From Spirochaetes bacterium RBG_16_49_21 (lineage in GTDB: Bacteria; Spirochaetota; UBA4802; UBA5550), in contig MIBJ01000048.1 of the NCBI GenBank assembly GCA_001829495.1, forward strand, positions 8,882 through 68,573: a stretch of DNA of 59,692 bases. The letters are read 5' to 3'. Position 1 is the first letter of the stretch; each line of letters begins with the position of its first letter. This document shows positions 26,012 to 34,444 of the stretch, piece after piece. A program made the position numbers and the translations under genes. The notes beneath the pieces were generated by a model. That model did not search any database. It saw only the letters and a program-made list of their open reading frames with translations, and was not told the origin of the DNA.

Positions 26012-26063
26012 CACCCCCTCCCCAACCCTCCCCCATCTAGGGGGAGGGGGCAAATTTTTAATA
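25932..26063. repeat. R1d: diverged R1 copy at a gene start
   Basis: It carries the two R1 hairpins in inverse orientation relative to R1a: CCCCCTCCCTTGATGGGAGGGG and CCCTCCCCCATCTAGGGGGAGGG (each read with its loop). The shared TTTGGCAT lies in the spacer. The right end GGCAAATTTTTAAT resembles the degenerate left end of R1b. It overlaps the start of the TPR gene on one side and the stop codon of the OppF-type gene (26058-26060) on the other. Confidence 0.75.
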
Positions 26064-27035
26064 CAGATGGCAGGCGACTTTCGCGTATCCGATCCGCCGG
26101 TACGCGGGATACACCGACCTGCATATTGTCATCACGTACGGGCAGCGCGGGTGGAAGTGACACCCCGGCGGCGGATTTTCCGGGGAGGGGATCTCGCCCG
26201 AGATCACCGCAAAGCCGTGCTTCACCGGCTTTACAGCCGGGATCGATTTCATCAGGCTCTGCGTATAGGGATGCAGGGGCCGGGAATACAGCCCTTCCGT
26301 TGTGTTTCTCTCGACGATCCTGCCCAGGTACATGACCACGATTCTATCGCTGACATGCTCCACGACCGCCAGGTCGTGGGACACGAAAAGATAGGTGAGC
26401 CTGAGCCTCTTCTGGAGGTCTTTCAGCAGATTCAGTATCTGCCCCTGTATGGACACGTCCAGGGATGAGACCGGCTCGTCGAGGACGATGAACTTTGGGT
26501 TCAGGGCCAGGGCCCGTGCAATGCCGATGCGCTGGCGCTGGCCACCGCTGAACTCATGGGGGTACCGGCCCCGGTGCGCCCTCTCCAGGCCCACCAGGTC
26601 GATGAGCTCCTCGAATTTTTTGTCGATCCCGGTCCGGCTCATCGCGGTATGGATCGCCAGGGGCTCGGTTATTATTTTTTCAACGGCCATGCGGGGGTTG
26701 AGGGAGGAGTAGGGGTCCTGAAAAACGATTTGCATGTTTTTTCTGAATTCGCGCAGCCGCGCCCTTTCAAGGCCGCTCACCCTGGTGCCGCCGATGCTGA
26801 TAAAGCCGGCGTCCGGCTCGATAAGCCGCAGAATCGAGCGCGCAGCGGTCGTCTTCCCGCTCCCGCTTTCGCCCACCATGCCGAGGGTGCGGCCTTCCGG
26901 AATCGAAAACGAGATATTGTCCACGGCCCGGATGGTCCCCGGCCTCTCGAACAAGCCGGCTTTCCGGGTTTTGAAGAATTTGGTCAGGTTGTCGACCGTG
27001 ACCAGGTCCGGTTGAGAGGATTTTTTCGTGGTCAT
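26058..27035 (-). CDS. Oligopeptide/dipeptide ABC transporter ATP-binding protein (OppF/DppF type), orphan
   Basis: 325 residues with the complete ABC ATPase set: Walker A GESGSGKTT (55-63), Q-loop VFQDPYSSLNP, signature FSGGQRQRIGIARAL, Walker B IVLDEPVSSLDV and the H-loop VSHDLAVV. The C-terminal CHFHPRCPY segment is the oligo_HPY domain diagnostic for peptide or nickel importers. Such ATPases normally work as heterodimers with OppD beside OppB/C permeases and an OppA binding protein. None of these is in the window. The gene is bracketed by R1d, which touches the stop codon, and R1c, 8 bp before the start codon, and no ribosome-binding site precedes the ATG. Confidence 0.92.
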   Translation of the reverse strand: MTTKKSSQPDLVTVDNLTKFFKTRKAGLFERPGTIRAVDNISFSIPEGRTLGMVGESGSGKTTAARSILRLIEPDAGFISIGGTRVSGLERARLREFRKNMQIVFQDPYSSLNPRMAVEKIITEPLAIHTAMSRTGIDKKFEELIDLVGLERAHRGRYPHEFSGGQRQRIGIARALALNPKFIVLDEPVSSLDVSIQGQILNLLKDLQKRLRLTYLFVSHDLAVVEHVSDRIVVMYLGRIVERNTTEGLYSRPLHPYTQSLMKSIPAVKPVKHGFAVISGEIPSPENPPPGCHFHPRCPYVMTICRSVYPAYRRIGYAKVACHLY

Positions 27036-27043
27036 AATTATCT

Positions 27044-27170
27044 GAGTTAGGCGATTTTTTTCATCCCCCTCCCTCGATGGGAGGGGCTAGGGGAGGGTGA
27101 TTAGATTAGAGCTTTTTTCACCCCCACCCCGGCCCTCCCCCATCAAGGGGGAGGGAGGTTCTGAAATAAG
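27044..27170. repeat. R1c: diverged R1 copy upstream of the OppF-type gene
   Basis: The left end GAGTTAGGCGATTTTTTTC is an exact R1 terminus. The two C/G-run hairpins follow in the same orientation as R1d (CCCTCCCTCGATGGGAGGG and CCTCCCCCATCAAGGGGGAGG). The right terminus is not recognisable, so the copy is one-ended. It starts 8 bp from the start codon of the OppF-type gene. Confidence 0.75.
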
Positions 27171-27289
27171 TTTATTATAAACGGCCGGGTTTGATTATTG
27201 TCAAGACTATTTGGGAGTGAAGGGGGATTGCAATTGAGAATGGCTGAGGGTGCGCACTCCGAATTTTTTATAAATAATAGCAATTTCTA

Positions 27290-27318
27290 TTGACATAAAA
27301 ATATTTATCATTTACATA
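27290..27318 (+). promoter_or_regulatory. Candidate promoter of the lipoprotein islet
   Basis: TTGACA (27290-27295), a 17-nt AT-rich spacer and TACATA (27313-27318); an alternative -10, TATAAA, lies 4 nt further. It is in the AT-rich spacer 27171-27437, which shows no other feature. Confidence 0.45.
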
Positions 27319-27437
27319 TAAAAAAATAAATCATATACCAAAGGATTAATTATTAGTCATCGTCATTCCAGTGTTATTGGCAGTTACATCAATCTAAATT
27401 AGAAAAAATAAATTTTAAAAGGGAGGTGTTGTTAGTC

Positions 27438-28025
27438 ATGCGCAGAAAATATCATCTATTCTTATTAATATCTTTAATATCCAGTATTTTTATTATAAAT
27501 TGCTCTTCGATTAAGCCTTTAATTAACAATCCGGTCACACTAAAAAATGAAACCTGGAAAATAAACATAATGCAATTGGACGCCGGCCCCGATACTTTCG
27601 CTAAATTTGCAAGGACTTATATAGTAGTGAAGCCGACCAATACGATTGCGGAAAAAATTATGACCGCTGCTCGAGTAGAAAATCCCAATATAAATCCGCA
27701 GTATTCAAACAATGGATTTATATGGATGCTTATGACCGTGCGTAACCTTGATAAGGTCGAGCGCAGTCTTGATTTTTCCAGAGTGAGATTAATATCCGAC
27801 AATTATGTCATAAATCCGGAAATTATTGACTTTTCGCTGTTTCAGGAAGGATTGTTATTTTTCAAAATAGACTATATCCAAAAAATTAAACCTGATAAAA
27901 CTTTTTCAATGTATTTAATATTCGAATATGATAAAGGTCATTTCCCTTATAAAATAATCTATGATAACCAGATTGCCGGTAAGATTTATGATAAAATGGA
28001 AGTTGCTATCCCTGAGAATAAATAA
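27438..28025 (+). CDS. Putative lipoprotein of unknown function
   Basis: 195 residues from the ATG at 27438, which follows GGGAGG at 11 nt; a GTG at 27426 overlaps that site and is less likely. The first 25 residues form a signal sequence that ends in a spirochaete-like lipobox (IFIINC). The rest is predicted beta-rich (LDFSRVRLISDNYVINPEII), a DUF-like layout for secreted ligand or surface proteins. I do not recognise the family. The gene is markedly AT-rich, like the next two and unlike the genes on either side. It is 31 bp before the ankyrin lipoprotein and probably co-transcribed with it. Confidence 0.75.
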   Translation: MRRKYHLFLLISLISSIFIINCSSIKPLINNPVTLKNETWKINIMQLDAGPDTFAKFARTYIVVKPTNTIAEKIMTAARVENPNINPQYSNNGFIWMLMTVRNLDKVERSLDFSRVRLISDNYVINPEIIDFSLFQEGLLFFKIDYIQKIKPDKTFSMYLIFEYDKGHFPYKIIYDNQIAGKIYDKMEVAIPENK

Positions 28026-28056
28026 TAAAAGAATATCTGATAGGAGCGTACCGTAT

Positions 28057-28698
28057 ATGATTACTAAACAAATGAAAAAAACCGCGATGTTAGTGTTGGG
28101 GTCAGCGATAGTTATTTTAGGCTTATCCGGATGCGGCTCTCTGATGCGTGCATCCGCAGGCGGAGACGTTGAAAATATCCAGTATTACCTTCAAAAGGGG
28201 GAAAATATCAACGGCGTTGATAAAAGCGGTTTTACCCCCCTCCTGTGGGCGGTATATTACGGGCACGAACAAGCTGTTGAGTTTCTCATTAAAAAAGGGG
28301 CGGACATAAATTATAAGATACCCAAGGATTTCGGCGATCTCCGGACCGGGTCTACGCCGCTCATGCTTTCCTCATATTACCAAAATGCGAATATAATCAA
28401 AACATTGTTGAAGCACGGCGTGAATAAGAATATCGCCAATGCGAATAATGAAACGGCTCTATCAATTGCTCAAAAATATAATTTCGTGGCCGGAGAATTG
28501 CTGCTCTCATCCGACAGGGAAGGGAAGAAATATGATGAATACGCCTTTATTAAAAATATAACCATTCAGATGAATAACGGGAGTAATGTTTTCGGGAAAG
28601 TCATCAAACAGGATGCGAACAGTGCACAGGTAAAAACTGATGCGGGAGTCGTTAAATTAAACAAAGAAGACATAATATTCATGAGAATTGATGAGTGA
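28057..28698 (+). CDS. Ankyrin-repeat lipoprotein
   Basis: 213 residues from the ATG at 28057 (AGGAG 10 nt upstream). The signal sequence ends at the lipobox LSGC. Three or so ankyrin repeats follow (for example GFTPLLWAVYYGHEQAVEFL, STPLMLSSYYQNANIIKTLL, ETALSIAQKYNF), then a small C-terminal beta domain (about 165-213, ITIQMNNGSNVFGKVIKQD) that resembles a short SH3-like or Sm-like fold. Ankyrin repeats bind proteins; here they would be in the periplasm or on the surface. It is the second gene of the AT-rich islet and is followed by a terminator. Confidence 0.85.
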   Translation: MITKQMKKTAMLVLGSAIVILGLSGCGSLMRASAGGDVENIQYYLQKGENINGVDKSGFTPLLWAVYYGHEQAVEFLIKKGADINYKIPKDFGDLRTGSTPLMLSSYYQNANIIKTLLKHGVNKNIANANNETALSIAQKYNFVAGELLLSSDREGKKYDEYAFIKNITIQMNNGSNVFGKVIKQDANSAQVKTDAGVVKLNKEDIIFMRIDE

Positions 28699-28712
28699 TT
28701 ATTAAAAACAAA

Positions 28713-28752
28713 GTAACCCTCGCAAGCCATATTTCGGGGGTTACGTGTTTTT
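28713..28752. terminator. Rho-independent terminator, likely bidirectional
   Basis: Stem GTAACCCTCG (28713-28722) pairs with CGGGGGTTAC (28735-28744) with one mismatch, and GTGTTTTT follows. On the minus strand the stem is followed by TTTGTTTTTAAT. It lies between the convergent ankyrin lipoprotein and the next minus-strand lipoprotein. Confidence 0.7.
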
Positions 28753-28783
28753 ATCCGCTTCTGTAAAAATGCCCTGCAGTTTC

Positions 28784-29341
28784 TCATAAGTACTCCTTTA
28801 ATTCATCCAATATGCTCTTTTTCACCTTCAAGGTTATTGTTTTGTTATAGGTCTGAAATTTAACCGTCATTTCCTTGGCGCTCTTTATCTTATTCCGGGT
28901 ATCGGCCGCAATAATGAATTTGCCATTAATTCGATATGTTTTGTCGAAGTCGAATGAATTCGGCTTCTGGCGATATCTATGATCATATGGACCTATATAA
29001 CTCACCCCTCCTTTTTCCATACTAATCTCACTCTTAGAATCATTGATTTTCAAATCGTAACTTGCATTATCAATAATAAATGACGCCTGTTTACAAACGC
29101 CCGGGTCGCCGATAAAATTTGCTATTATAAATTCACACTCAACAGGGGTAATTTGACTTGGTATCTCCCGCAATAATTTTATGATAAGCTTGTGATTAAC
29201 CGATTCTGAGAAAGCGGTAAAGACAAACGACTCGTATGGTTTTTTGTCGATGGTCAACATCTCTCTTTCGACGGTGCTGCAGCCGATTGAAACCAGGAAT
29301 GATAAAATAATCAATGTTATAGCTATTTTATTATATTTCAT
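28784..29341 (-). CDS. Putative lipoprotein of unknown function
   Basis: 185 residues. The signal sequence ends in the lipobox VSIGC (about 17-21). The mature part is mixed alpha/beta with two Cys (one in ECEF, one in GVCKQ) that could form a disulfide; no known domain is recognised. AGGAG lies 7 nt before the ATG. It is AT-rich like the two lipoproteins opposite, and convergent with them. It lies downstream of the subtilase gene but a hairpin separates the two. Confidence 0.7.
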   Translation of the reverse strand: MKYNKIAITLIILSFLVSIGCSTVEREMLTIDKKPYESFVFTAFSESVNHKLIIKLLREIPSQITPVECEFIIANFIGDPGVCKQASFIIDNASYDLKINDSKSEISMEKGGVSYIGPYDHRYRQKPNSFDFDKTYRINGKFIIAADTRNKIKSAKEMTVKFQTYNKTITLKVKKSILDELKEYL

Positions 29342-29359
29342 ATTCGCTCCTTTTATTCA

Positions 29360-29396
29360 TTCCCCATTCCGCCTCCGAAAGCGGCGGAATAGGGAA
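29360..29396. terminator. Hairpin after the subtilase gene
   Basis: ATTCCGCC (29366-29373) pairs with GGCGGAAT (29383-29390), extended outward by TTCCC and GGGAA. It lies in the spacer 29342-29489 downstream of the subtilase stop on the minus strand. No T run follows on that strand, so it may be an RNA-stability or rho-dependent structure. Confidence 0.4.
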
Positions 29397-29489
29397 ATCA
29401 TTACTCAGTGAGTTCTGCAGCAAGTCCATTCTTAATTATTCTGGAGTGTCAAGATTTTTTCGATCATTAAACACGCCTTACTTCAGTGT

Positions 29490-31376
29490 CTACTGACTGA
29501 CACTGGCCGCCACTCCGGTCGGGGGCTGTATATAACAGAGCGACCCCCACGAGTCAACCGCTTTTCCTGTGCTGGTGGTCGTTGTAAGAGAGGATTCTGT
29601 ATCGCCCCCCTGCTTTATCGACTGGATGATGTCCGCGTACGTATAATCAGGGTTATAGGCCTTCAGGATCGCTGCAAGGCCTGAAACATGGGGAGCAGCC
29701 ATGGAGGTGCCGTCTGCGACTTTGTAAGAAATATTATTGAGCGCCATAGCCGTGATATTGAAATAGAAAATACCGACTCCGTAATAAGTGTGAATGTTTG
29801 TTCCATCCGTGGTCAACTGGAATCCGACGGAACATGAACTTGTTGTGCAGGATGTTATATCGTATATTGCCCCAATTGGGACCGCGCTGCTGCCAGAATA
29901 GTTCAATAGCTGGGTTCCGCCGGAGAAAGGATCGCCGCCGCTGGTATTATAGTTTACGTTGATGTAGTCCCAGGAGGGTTCAACATCAACAAAACCCAGA
30001 AACATTAGATGCGCCTCATCATTACCTGATAGATTGAATTCTTTATATGCCTTTGCATCAAGATTGTTGCCGTATGCTTGTGAAGGCCAACCTGGCGGAA
30101 TCACCAGCATGTCTGTAGGTCCATACCCGAAATCGTAGTCGATTAATCTTACCCAACCGCCATTCATTATCCAGTTTGTAGAAAAATTTTCATCGATAAC
30201 AGTATCCGTCCCCGCATAGGCGCTCAAAATATTGGTGCCCGGCGCTCCCACGTCGACACTGGTGCTCCCGTAATTGGAGAAGGTCGCCCGGCTGTATGCT
30301 TGATCCAGTGCTGCCACGCAGAGCAGATTGTCCTGAGTAAATTCGCACGGGTAAACGTCATTATATCCATTTCCGGTGTTGTTAAGATTCTGGCCAATGC
30401 CTGACGCATCGCCGTTTCCCGCTGCGGTAACCACGACCACGCCATTGGTACGGGCGGTATCTATGGCGCCGGAAAGAGCAGGATCATCAATCGATCCTCC
30501 GAAGCTCATATTGATCACCTTGGCACCATTGGTTACTGCAAAATTGATCCCGCTGACTGCCCAGGCTGTAGTACCCATGCCTGCGGCATTCAAGATACGC
30601 ACCGCCATAATGCTTGCCTCCCAGCACACGCCCGCGGTACCCAAGCCGTTGTCTCCCTTGGCCCCAATGGTTGCCGCCACATGGGTGCCGTGGCCCGCCA
30701 GATCCATGGGGTCGTTATCGTTGTCGACGTAATCATATCCGTGATTGGGGTAACTGGCCGGAACGCCATTCCACATATTGGCCGCCAGATCCTGGTGGTT
30801 GTAATTGACGCCGGAATCTACGACTGCGACGATCACGGTGCTACAATCATGTTTTACGCCCCAGGTGTTTTCCATGTTCATGTCCTTGCCTGCGGTCCCG
30901 GGATTATGCGTAGGCCCTGAGGGTGGGTAGTACGTCGCGTTCGTAATGGTCTGACCCGTATTATGGAGCCCCCATTCCTGATTGTAAGAGGGATCAGTGG
31001 ACGCCAGTGTCGCATGATAGATATAGTTTGGCTGTGCGTACTCCACGGATGGGTCATTTTCGTACTTATTAAGGGCATCGGCTATGCTTTCGCCTTTGGA
31101 CAGGCGTACGTGAACCAAACCGGGCCTGCCGAATTCTTTAAGAAAGGTGCCGCCCCTGGCCTGTATTGAAGCGCGACGGGTGGCGTATGTAATATTTTTT
31201 TTGTATTGAACCAGGACTTCGTCTTTTACATAATTACTTTTCTTTAGTAAGTACGCTCTTTTCCATGAGGAAAAATTGGCAGCTGAATAGACAGCCATGA
31301 CGGTCAGAGAAACGATAGCCACGGTTATAAAGAATATCAGTTTCATGCTTAAAACTTTTTTGAGTATCGATTTCAT
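29490..31376 (-). CDS. Secreted subtilisin-like serine protease (S8) with large insert
   Basis: 628 residues: membrane-targeting signal (about 12-32), an inhibitor-like propeptide (about 48-120, DEVLVQYKK to EYAQPNY) and the S8 domain. The triad is complete: Asp187 in AVVDSGVN, His229 in GHGTHVAA, Ser558 in DGTSMAAPHVSG; the oxyanion Asn321 is in AAGN. Between GAPG (380) and the Ser motif sits an extra block of about 165 residues (390-552), rich in Tyr, Asn and Ser. The C-terminus stops right after QPPTGVAASVSQ, the usual first strand of a fibronectin III domain, so a downstream FN3 module appears lost. It follows the FN3 lipoprotein by 14 bp in one unit. Confidence 0.93.
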   Translation of the reverse strand: MKSILKKVLSMKLIFFITVAIVSLTVMAVYSAANFSSWKRAYLLKKSNYVKDEVLVQYKKNITYATRRASIQARGGTFLKEFGRPGLVHVRLSKGESIADALNKYENDPSVEYAQPNYIYHATLASTDPSYNQEWGLHNTGQTITNATYYPPSGPTHNPGTAGKDMNMENTWGVKHDCSTVIVAVVDSGVNYNHQDLAANMWNGVPASYPNHGYDYVDNDNDPMDLAGHGTHVAATIGAKGDNGLGTAGVCWEASIMAVRILNAAGMGTTAWAVSGINFAVTNGAKVINMSFGGSIDDPALSGAIDTARTNGVVVVTAAGNGDASGIGQNLNNTGNGYNDVYPCEFTQDNLLCVAALDQAYSRATFSNYGSTSVDVGAPGTNILSAYAGTDTVIDENFSTNWIMNGGWVRLIDYDFGYGPTDMLVIPPGWPSQAYGNNLDAKAYKEFNLSGNDEAHLMFLGFVDVEPSWDYINVNYNTSGGDPFSGGTQLLNYSGSSAVPIGAIYDITSCTTSSCSVGFQLTTDGTNIHTYYGVGIFYFNITAMALNNISYKVADGTSMAAPHVSGLAAILKAYNPDYTYADIIQSIKQGGDTESSLTTTTSTGKAVDSWGSLCYIQPPTGVAASVSQ

Positions 31377-31390
31377 GGCATTTCCTCTTT

Positions 31391-32656
31391 TTAGTTAATA
31401 GTCTTGATTATTTGAGTTGAAGGCCGGCTCGTGCTCCCGCTGTTGAGGCCTGAATACCCGACCACCCTGATGTACCAAGTGCCCGGACCAGGTCCCAGGT
31501 TGATGGTAGTCATGGTTGGCGCCAGACCAGAAACCCAGGGTACATCCGCGTGCGTAATGCTTTCAAAACCGGTGTCGGGAATAGAGCTGGTACGGTAATA
31601 CACGCGGTATCCGCCGCCTGATGAATTGACCGCTTTTTCCCGGTTTGCGGTCCAGGTCACGGTGCAAGGAATGGTCTCCGAATAGCTGCGCCTTTTCCCC
31701 GGGTCTTCGGCAGGGAAGCTTTTGCCTCCATTGGTATGGACCGCGACTACTTTGTATTGGTAAGCGGTGCCGGCAACCCCAGCGGTATCGTCATAGGTTG
31801 TGGAGCCCGTGGGGGTGGGGGTCAATAAGGTCTCGCCTCTGTACACCTCGTACCCGGTCGTATCCGCGGCAGGGTCCCAGTTCAGTCTCACGCGTGTATA
31901 AAAAGTGCCGTCGCTTGCCGTGAAATTTCCGGGCGCGGCAGTGCACCGGTAACCATTAACTACAGTGCTTTCCAGACCCGGAAGATCGGTAGCCGAATAA
32001 GCAATGACTTTGTAATAATATTTGGTACCGGCAATAGCAGTTGTATCGTTATATAACGATACGTTTATGGTATCTAAATCAGTATAACTTCCCGTTTGCG
32101 TCGTGCTGCGCAGGACATGATAGGTACTGGCGTTGGTGACATCAACCCAGTCCACCGTCACTTCAGTTCCATTGTTGTTACTCGCGGTGATTGTAGCCGG
32201 CGCGTTAAGTAAGGCGTATCCATCATCGTAAACATCGCTCTTGCCACTATTCACGACGGTTGGATCGCTCGTGGATCTCCATTCTGCCTCCACCTTATAG
32301 TAATATATCAGGCCTTGGGTTGCGGTCGTGTCATTATAGGAGGCGACGTTATTTTCGCCGAGCAGTAGTCCGTAGGTACCGGCCTCAGATTCGTCGCGGT
32401 ACACCTTATAGAATCGGGCATTAGGAACCGCGTTCCAGGTGATTGTAACGTGGTCAGTAAAGCTTTCGGTGGCGGTCACGCCGGTAGGCTTGGCGAGCGA
32501 TGCGGGAGGAACATCCGGCCCGGCAGACCCCGAAGACATCAGTGCGAGAGCGAGTCCACCGCCTCCACCGCCGCTTTTTTTACATGACGTTGACAACAAG
32601 ATGCTGAAAACGAGGACCAATAGGGCAGAAAATATAGAGATTCTTTTACATTCCAT
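31391..32656 (-). CDS. Lipoprotein with three to four fibronectin type III domains
   Basis: 421 residues from the ATG at 32656 (GAGGGGG just upstream). Signal sequence and lipobox LSTSC (Cys25) are followed by a Gly-rich linker and FN3 modules (about 55-150, 155-240, 245-335, and a last degenerate one), with typical strands such as VTITWNAVPNARFYKVYRDE and YYYKVEA. FN3 lipoproteins act as adhesins or binding modules on the outer surface. It lies directly upstream of the subtilase with a 14-bp gap. The shared FN3 start at the end of the subtilase (PPTGVAASVS; compare KPTGVTATES here) suggests the two are evolutionarily or functionally linked. Confidence 0.85.
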   Translation of the reverse strand: MECKRISIFSALLVLVFSILLSTSCKKSGGGGGGLALALMSSGSAGPDVPPASLAKPTGVTATESFTDHVTITWNAVPNARFYKVYRDESEAGTYGLLLGENNVASYNDTTATQGLIYYYKVEAEWRSTSDPTVVNSGKSDVYDDGYALLNAPATITASNNNGTEVTVDWVDVTNASTYHVLRSTTQTGSYTDLDTINVSLYNDTTAIAGTKYYYKVIAYSATDLPGLESTVVNGYRCTAAPGNFTASDGTFYTRVRLNWDPAADTTGYEVYRGETLLTPTPTGSTTYDDTAGVAGTAYQYKVVAVHTNGGKSFPAEDPGKRRSYSETIPCTVTWTANREKAVNSSGGGYRVYYRTSSIPDTGFESITHADVPWVSGLAPTMTTINLGPGPGTWYIRVVGYSGLNSGSTSRPSTQIIKTIN

Positions 32657-33163
32657 AGGATACCCCCTCATTCATACATAAAAGTACTAATGGAACAGGG
32701 ACGTTTAGCATGTCTTTTGCCATTTTTAATTAAAACTAAAATTTAAACTTTAAAAGTATATACGAACGAAATTGATATTTTTTAAAAATTTTTTAGAAAA
32801 AATAAAAAATTTTTCACTCCGCACGGACCAGATGGACTAATTTTTTTAAAATTTATTTAATTCCGTGCCCGAGTTGGATCAATGAAATGCTGAATCTAGT
32901 TTTAATTATTTTCTTATATTTTTAATCTTTTTTAGCTTATAAGCACGCATGTGTCAATAAGGAATTTTAGGTATAGTTATATAGGGAAAAATCCTTATTC
33001 GATTACGCATTTTGGTATACCTCGTAATTACCTCAATTTCATAGAATCTGATTCTACATTTACTTATACACCTGGGAATAATCCACGTCCCGGTAAGAAA
33101 TTAATTTCAGCGAAAAACATAGAAAGATGTTTTATCCTTTCGTATAAGCACCCCTTCAGCCCC
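32657..33163. other. Gene-free spacer of about 500 bp
   Basis: Strongly AT-rich from 32690 to 33110 with A and T runs. An open frame on the plus strand enters it from 32951 but runs antisense through the dehydrogenase gene and has no coding character. I see no element, RNA gene or clear promoter. Confidence 0.6.
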
Positions 33164-34129
33164 TCAATACCCTGCCCCCTTGTCCACAACGTTCACGAGA
33201 GGCCGTCCCTCAACGTAGCGTTTGAGGTTCTCTGTGAAAATGGGCCAGCTTCGCCGGAAATATTCCGGCGTATACCCGCCCATGTGCGGGGTAATGATCA
33301 CCTGGTCCATGTCCCACAGCGGCGAGTCCGCGGGCAGCGGCTCCGTCTCAAACACGTCAAGTCCGGCGCCGCGGATCCTCCCGCTTCGGAGGGCCTGGAC
33401 CAGGGCGGTTTCGTCCACTATGGAGCCCCGGCCGACGTTGATGAAATATGAGCCCTCCCGCATGGCTTCGAATTCCCGCGCGGTAAAGAGCTTTCGGGTG
33501 TCCGGCGTTGCGGGAAGGATAATTACCACAAAGTCGGCCTTGCCCAGCTCTCCGTGCAGGTGTTCCGGGCCGTACACGCGGGCGGCTGCGTCGGTCGACG
33601 CGATCGCATGCCGGCGTATTGCGGTGACCGTCATACCCAGGGATTGAGCCGCTCGCGCAAAGTGAGTGCCGATGGCTCCCAGCCCGACCACCAGGACGCG
33701 CTTGCCCGCGAGCTCAAACAGTGCATCCATGGTTTCCTTCCGCCACTCCCGCCGCGCCTGCGCCCGGACATTAAGATGCAGATTGCGGGCGAAGGCCAGC
33801 ATCATCGAGAGGAGGTGTTCGGTTACGGAAACCGTGTGCACGCCGGAGGCATTGGTGACGGTCACTTCGCTCTCCCGGATTCCGGGAAAACGTTCGAGCC
33901 AGTCGACTCCGGCATACCAGTGATGGTACCACCTGAGCAGCGGCGCGCGGGCGAGAAGGGACAGAGAAACGTGCCGAACCGCTATTTCGACCCGGTCCAG
34001 ATATTTTTCGACTGTGTCGCTCTTATCGGCAATGACAACCTCATAATTGGGCGCGATCGCGCGCACCCGGTCCAGCGCATCGCCGGGCAATTCTCCCTGT
34101 CCGAATCCGAGAAGCACTACGGGCTGCAT
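33164..34129 (-). CDS. D-2-hydroxyacid dehydrogenase (NAD-dependent)
   Basis: 321 residues. The Rossmann dinucleotide site VVGLGAIGTHFA (about 148-159) and the family catalytic residues are visible: Arg in FINVGRGSIVDE (about 233), Glu in DVFETEPLPADSPLW (about 262) and His in VIITPHMGG (about 282). The family reduces 2-ketoacids to D-2-hydroxyacids; glyoxylate, hydroxypyruvate or a longer ketoacid are all possible substrates. GGAGG lies 6 nt before the ATG. It stands alone, divergent from the decayed toxin-antitoxin remnant. Confidence 0.9.
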   Translation of the reverse strand: MQPVVLLGFGQGELPGDALDRVRAIAPNYEVVIADKSDTVEKYLDRVEIAVRHVSLSLLARAPLLRWYHHWYAGVDWLERFPGIRESEVTVTNASGVHTVSVTEHLLSMMLAFARNLHLNVRAQARREWRKETMDALFELAGKRVLVVGLGAIGTHFARAAQSLGMTVTAIRRHAIASTDAAARVYGPEHLHGELGKADFVVIILPATPDTRKLFTAREFEAMREGSYFINVGRGSIVDETALVQALRSGRIRGAGLDVFETEPLPADSPLWDMDQVIITPHMGGYTPEYFRRSWPIFTENLKRYVEGRPLVNVVDKGAGY

Positions 34130-34264
34130 AACGATCCTCCTTTGTGGTGTCGGGCTGCTTTTCGGTCTGCCTTCGTTCTCCGGATAAAATCCCTTTAAGG
34201 AAATAGCTCAAGCAGTTTTTTTAAAATTCATGAACGTTATTTTTATCATTGACGTTGGCCATGA

Positions 34265-34444
34265 AAAAGATTTATATCTGGCGCCACCGTGTACAATGTT
34301 GATCTGCTGATAAGCTGGAATTTCAGGCATATTGTAAATTATAGTAGAATTAATCAGTTTAATGCAGTAAATTTAAAGCAGGGATATAAACCCCTTGAAA
34401 TACGTAGTCCGCGGGAGTTGTATTATGAAGACGAAAACCTTTGA
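34265..34444 (+). pseudogene. 3' remnant of a PIN-domain toxin
   Basis: An open stretch that ends at TGA 34442-34444 reads ATVYNVDLLISWNFRHIVNY, then NQFNAVNLKQGYKPLEIRSP and RELYYEDENL. This is the C-terminal third of VapC-like PIN toxins, where LxSWNFxHIVN and GYxxLEIRSPxE are characteristic. There is no start codon: a stop at 34262 cuts the frame, and KDLYLA in a neighbouring frame just upstream suggests a frameshift. Its last codons overlap the ATG of the next small gene, which is the normal arrangement for this toxin and its small partner. Confidence 0.65.

Noticed and set aside
32951..33451. 166-codon open frame on the plus strand
   Set aside because: It runs mostly antisense to the dehydrogenase, and the rest is AT-rich spacer with no ribosome-binding site.
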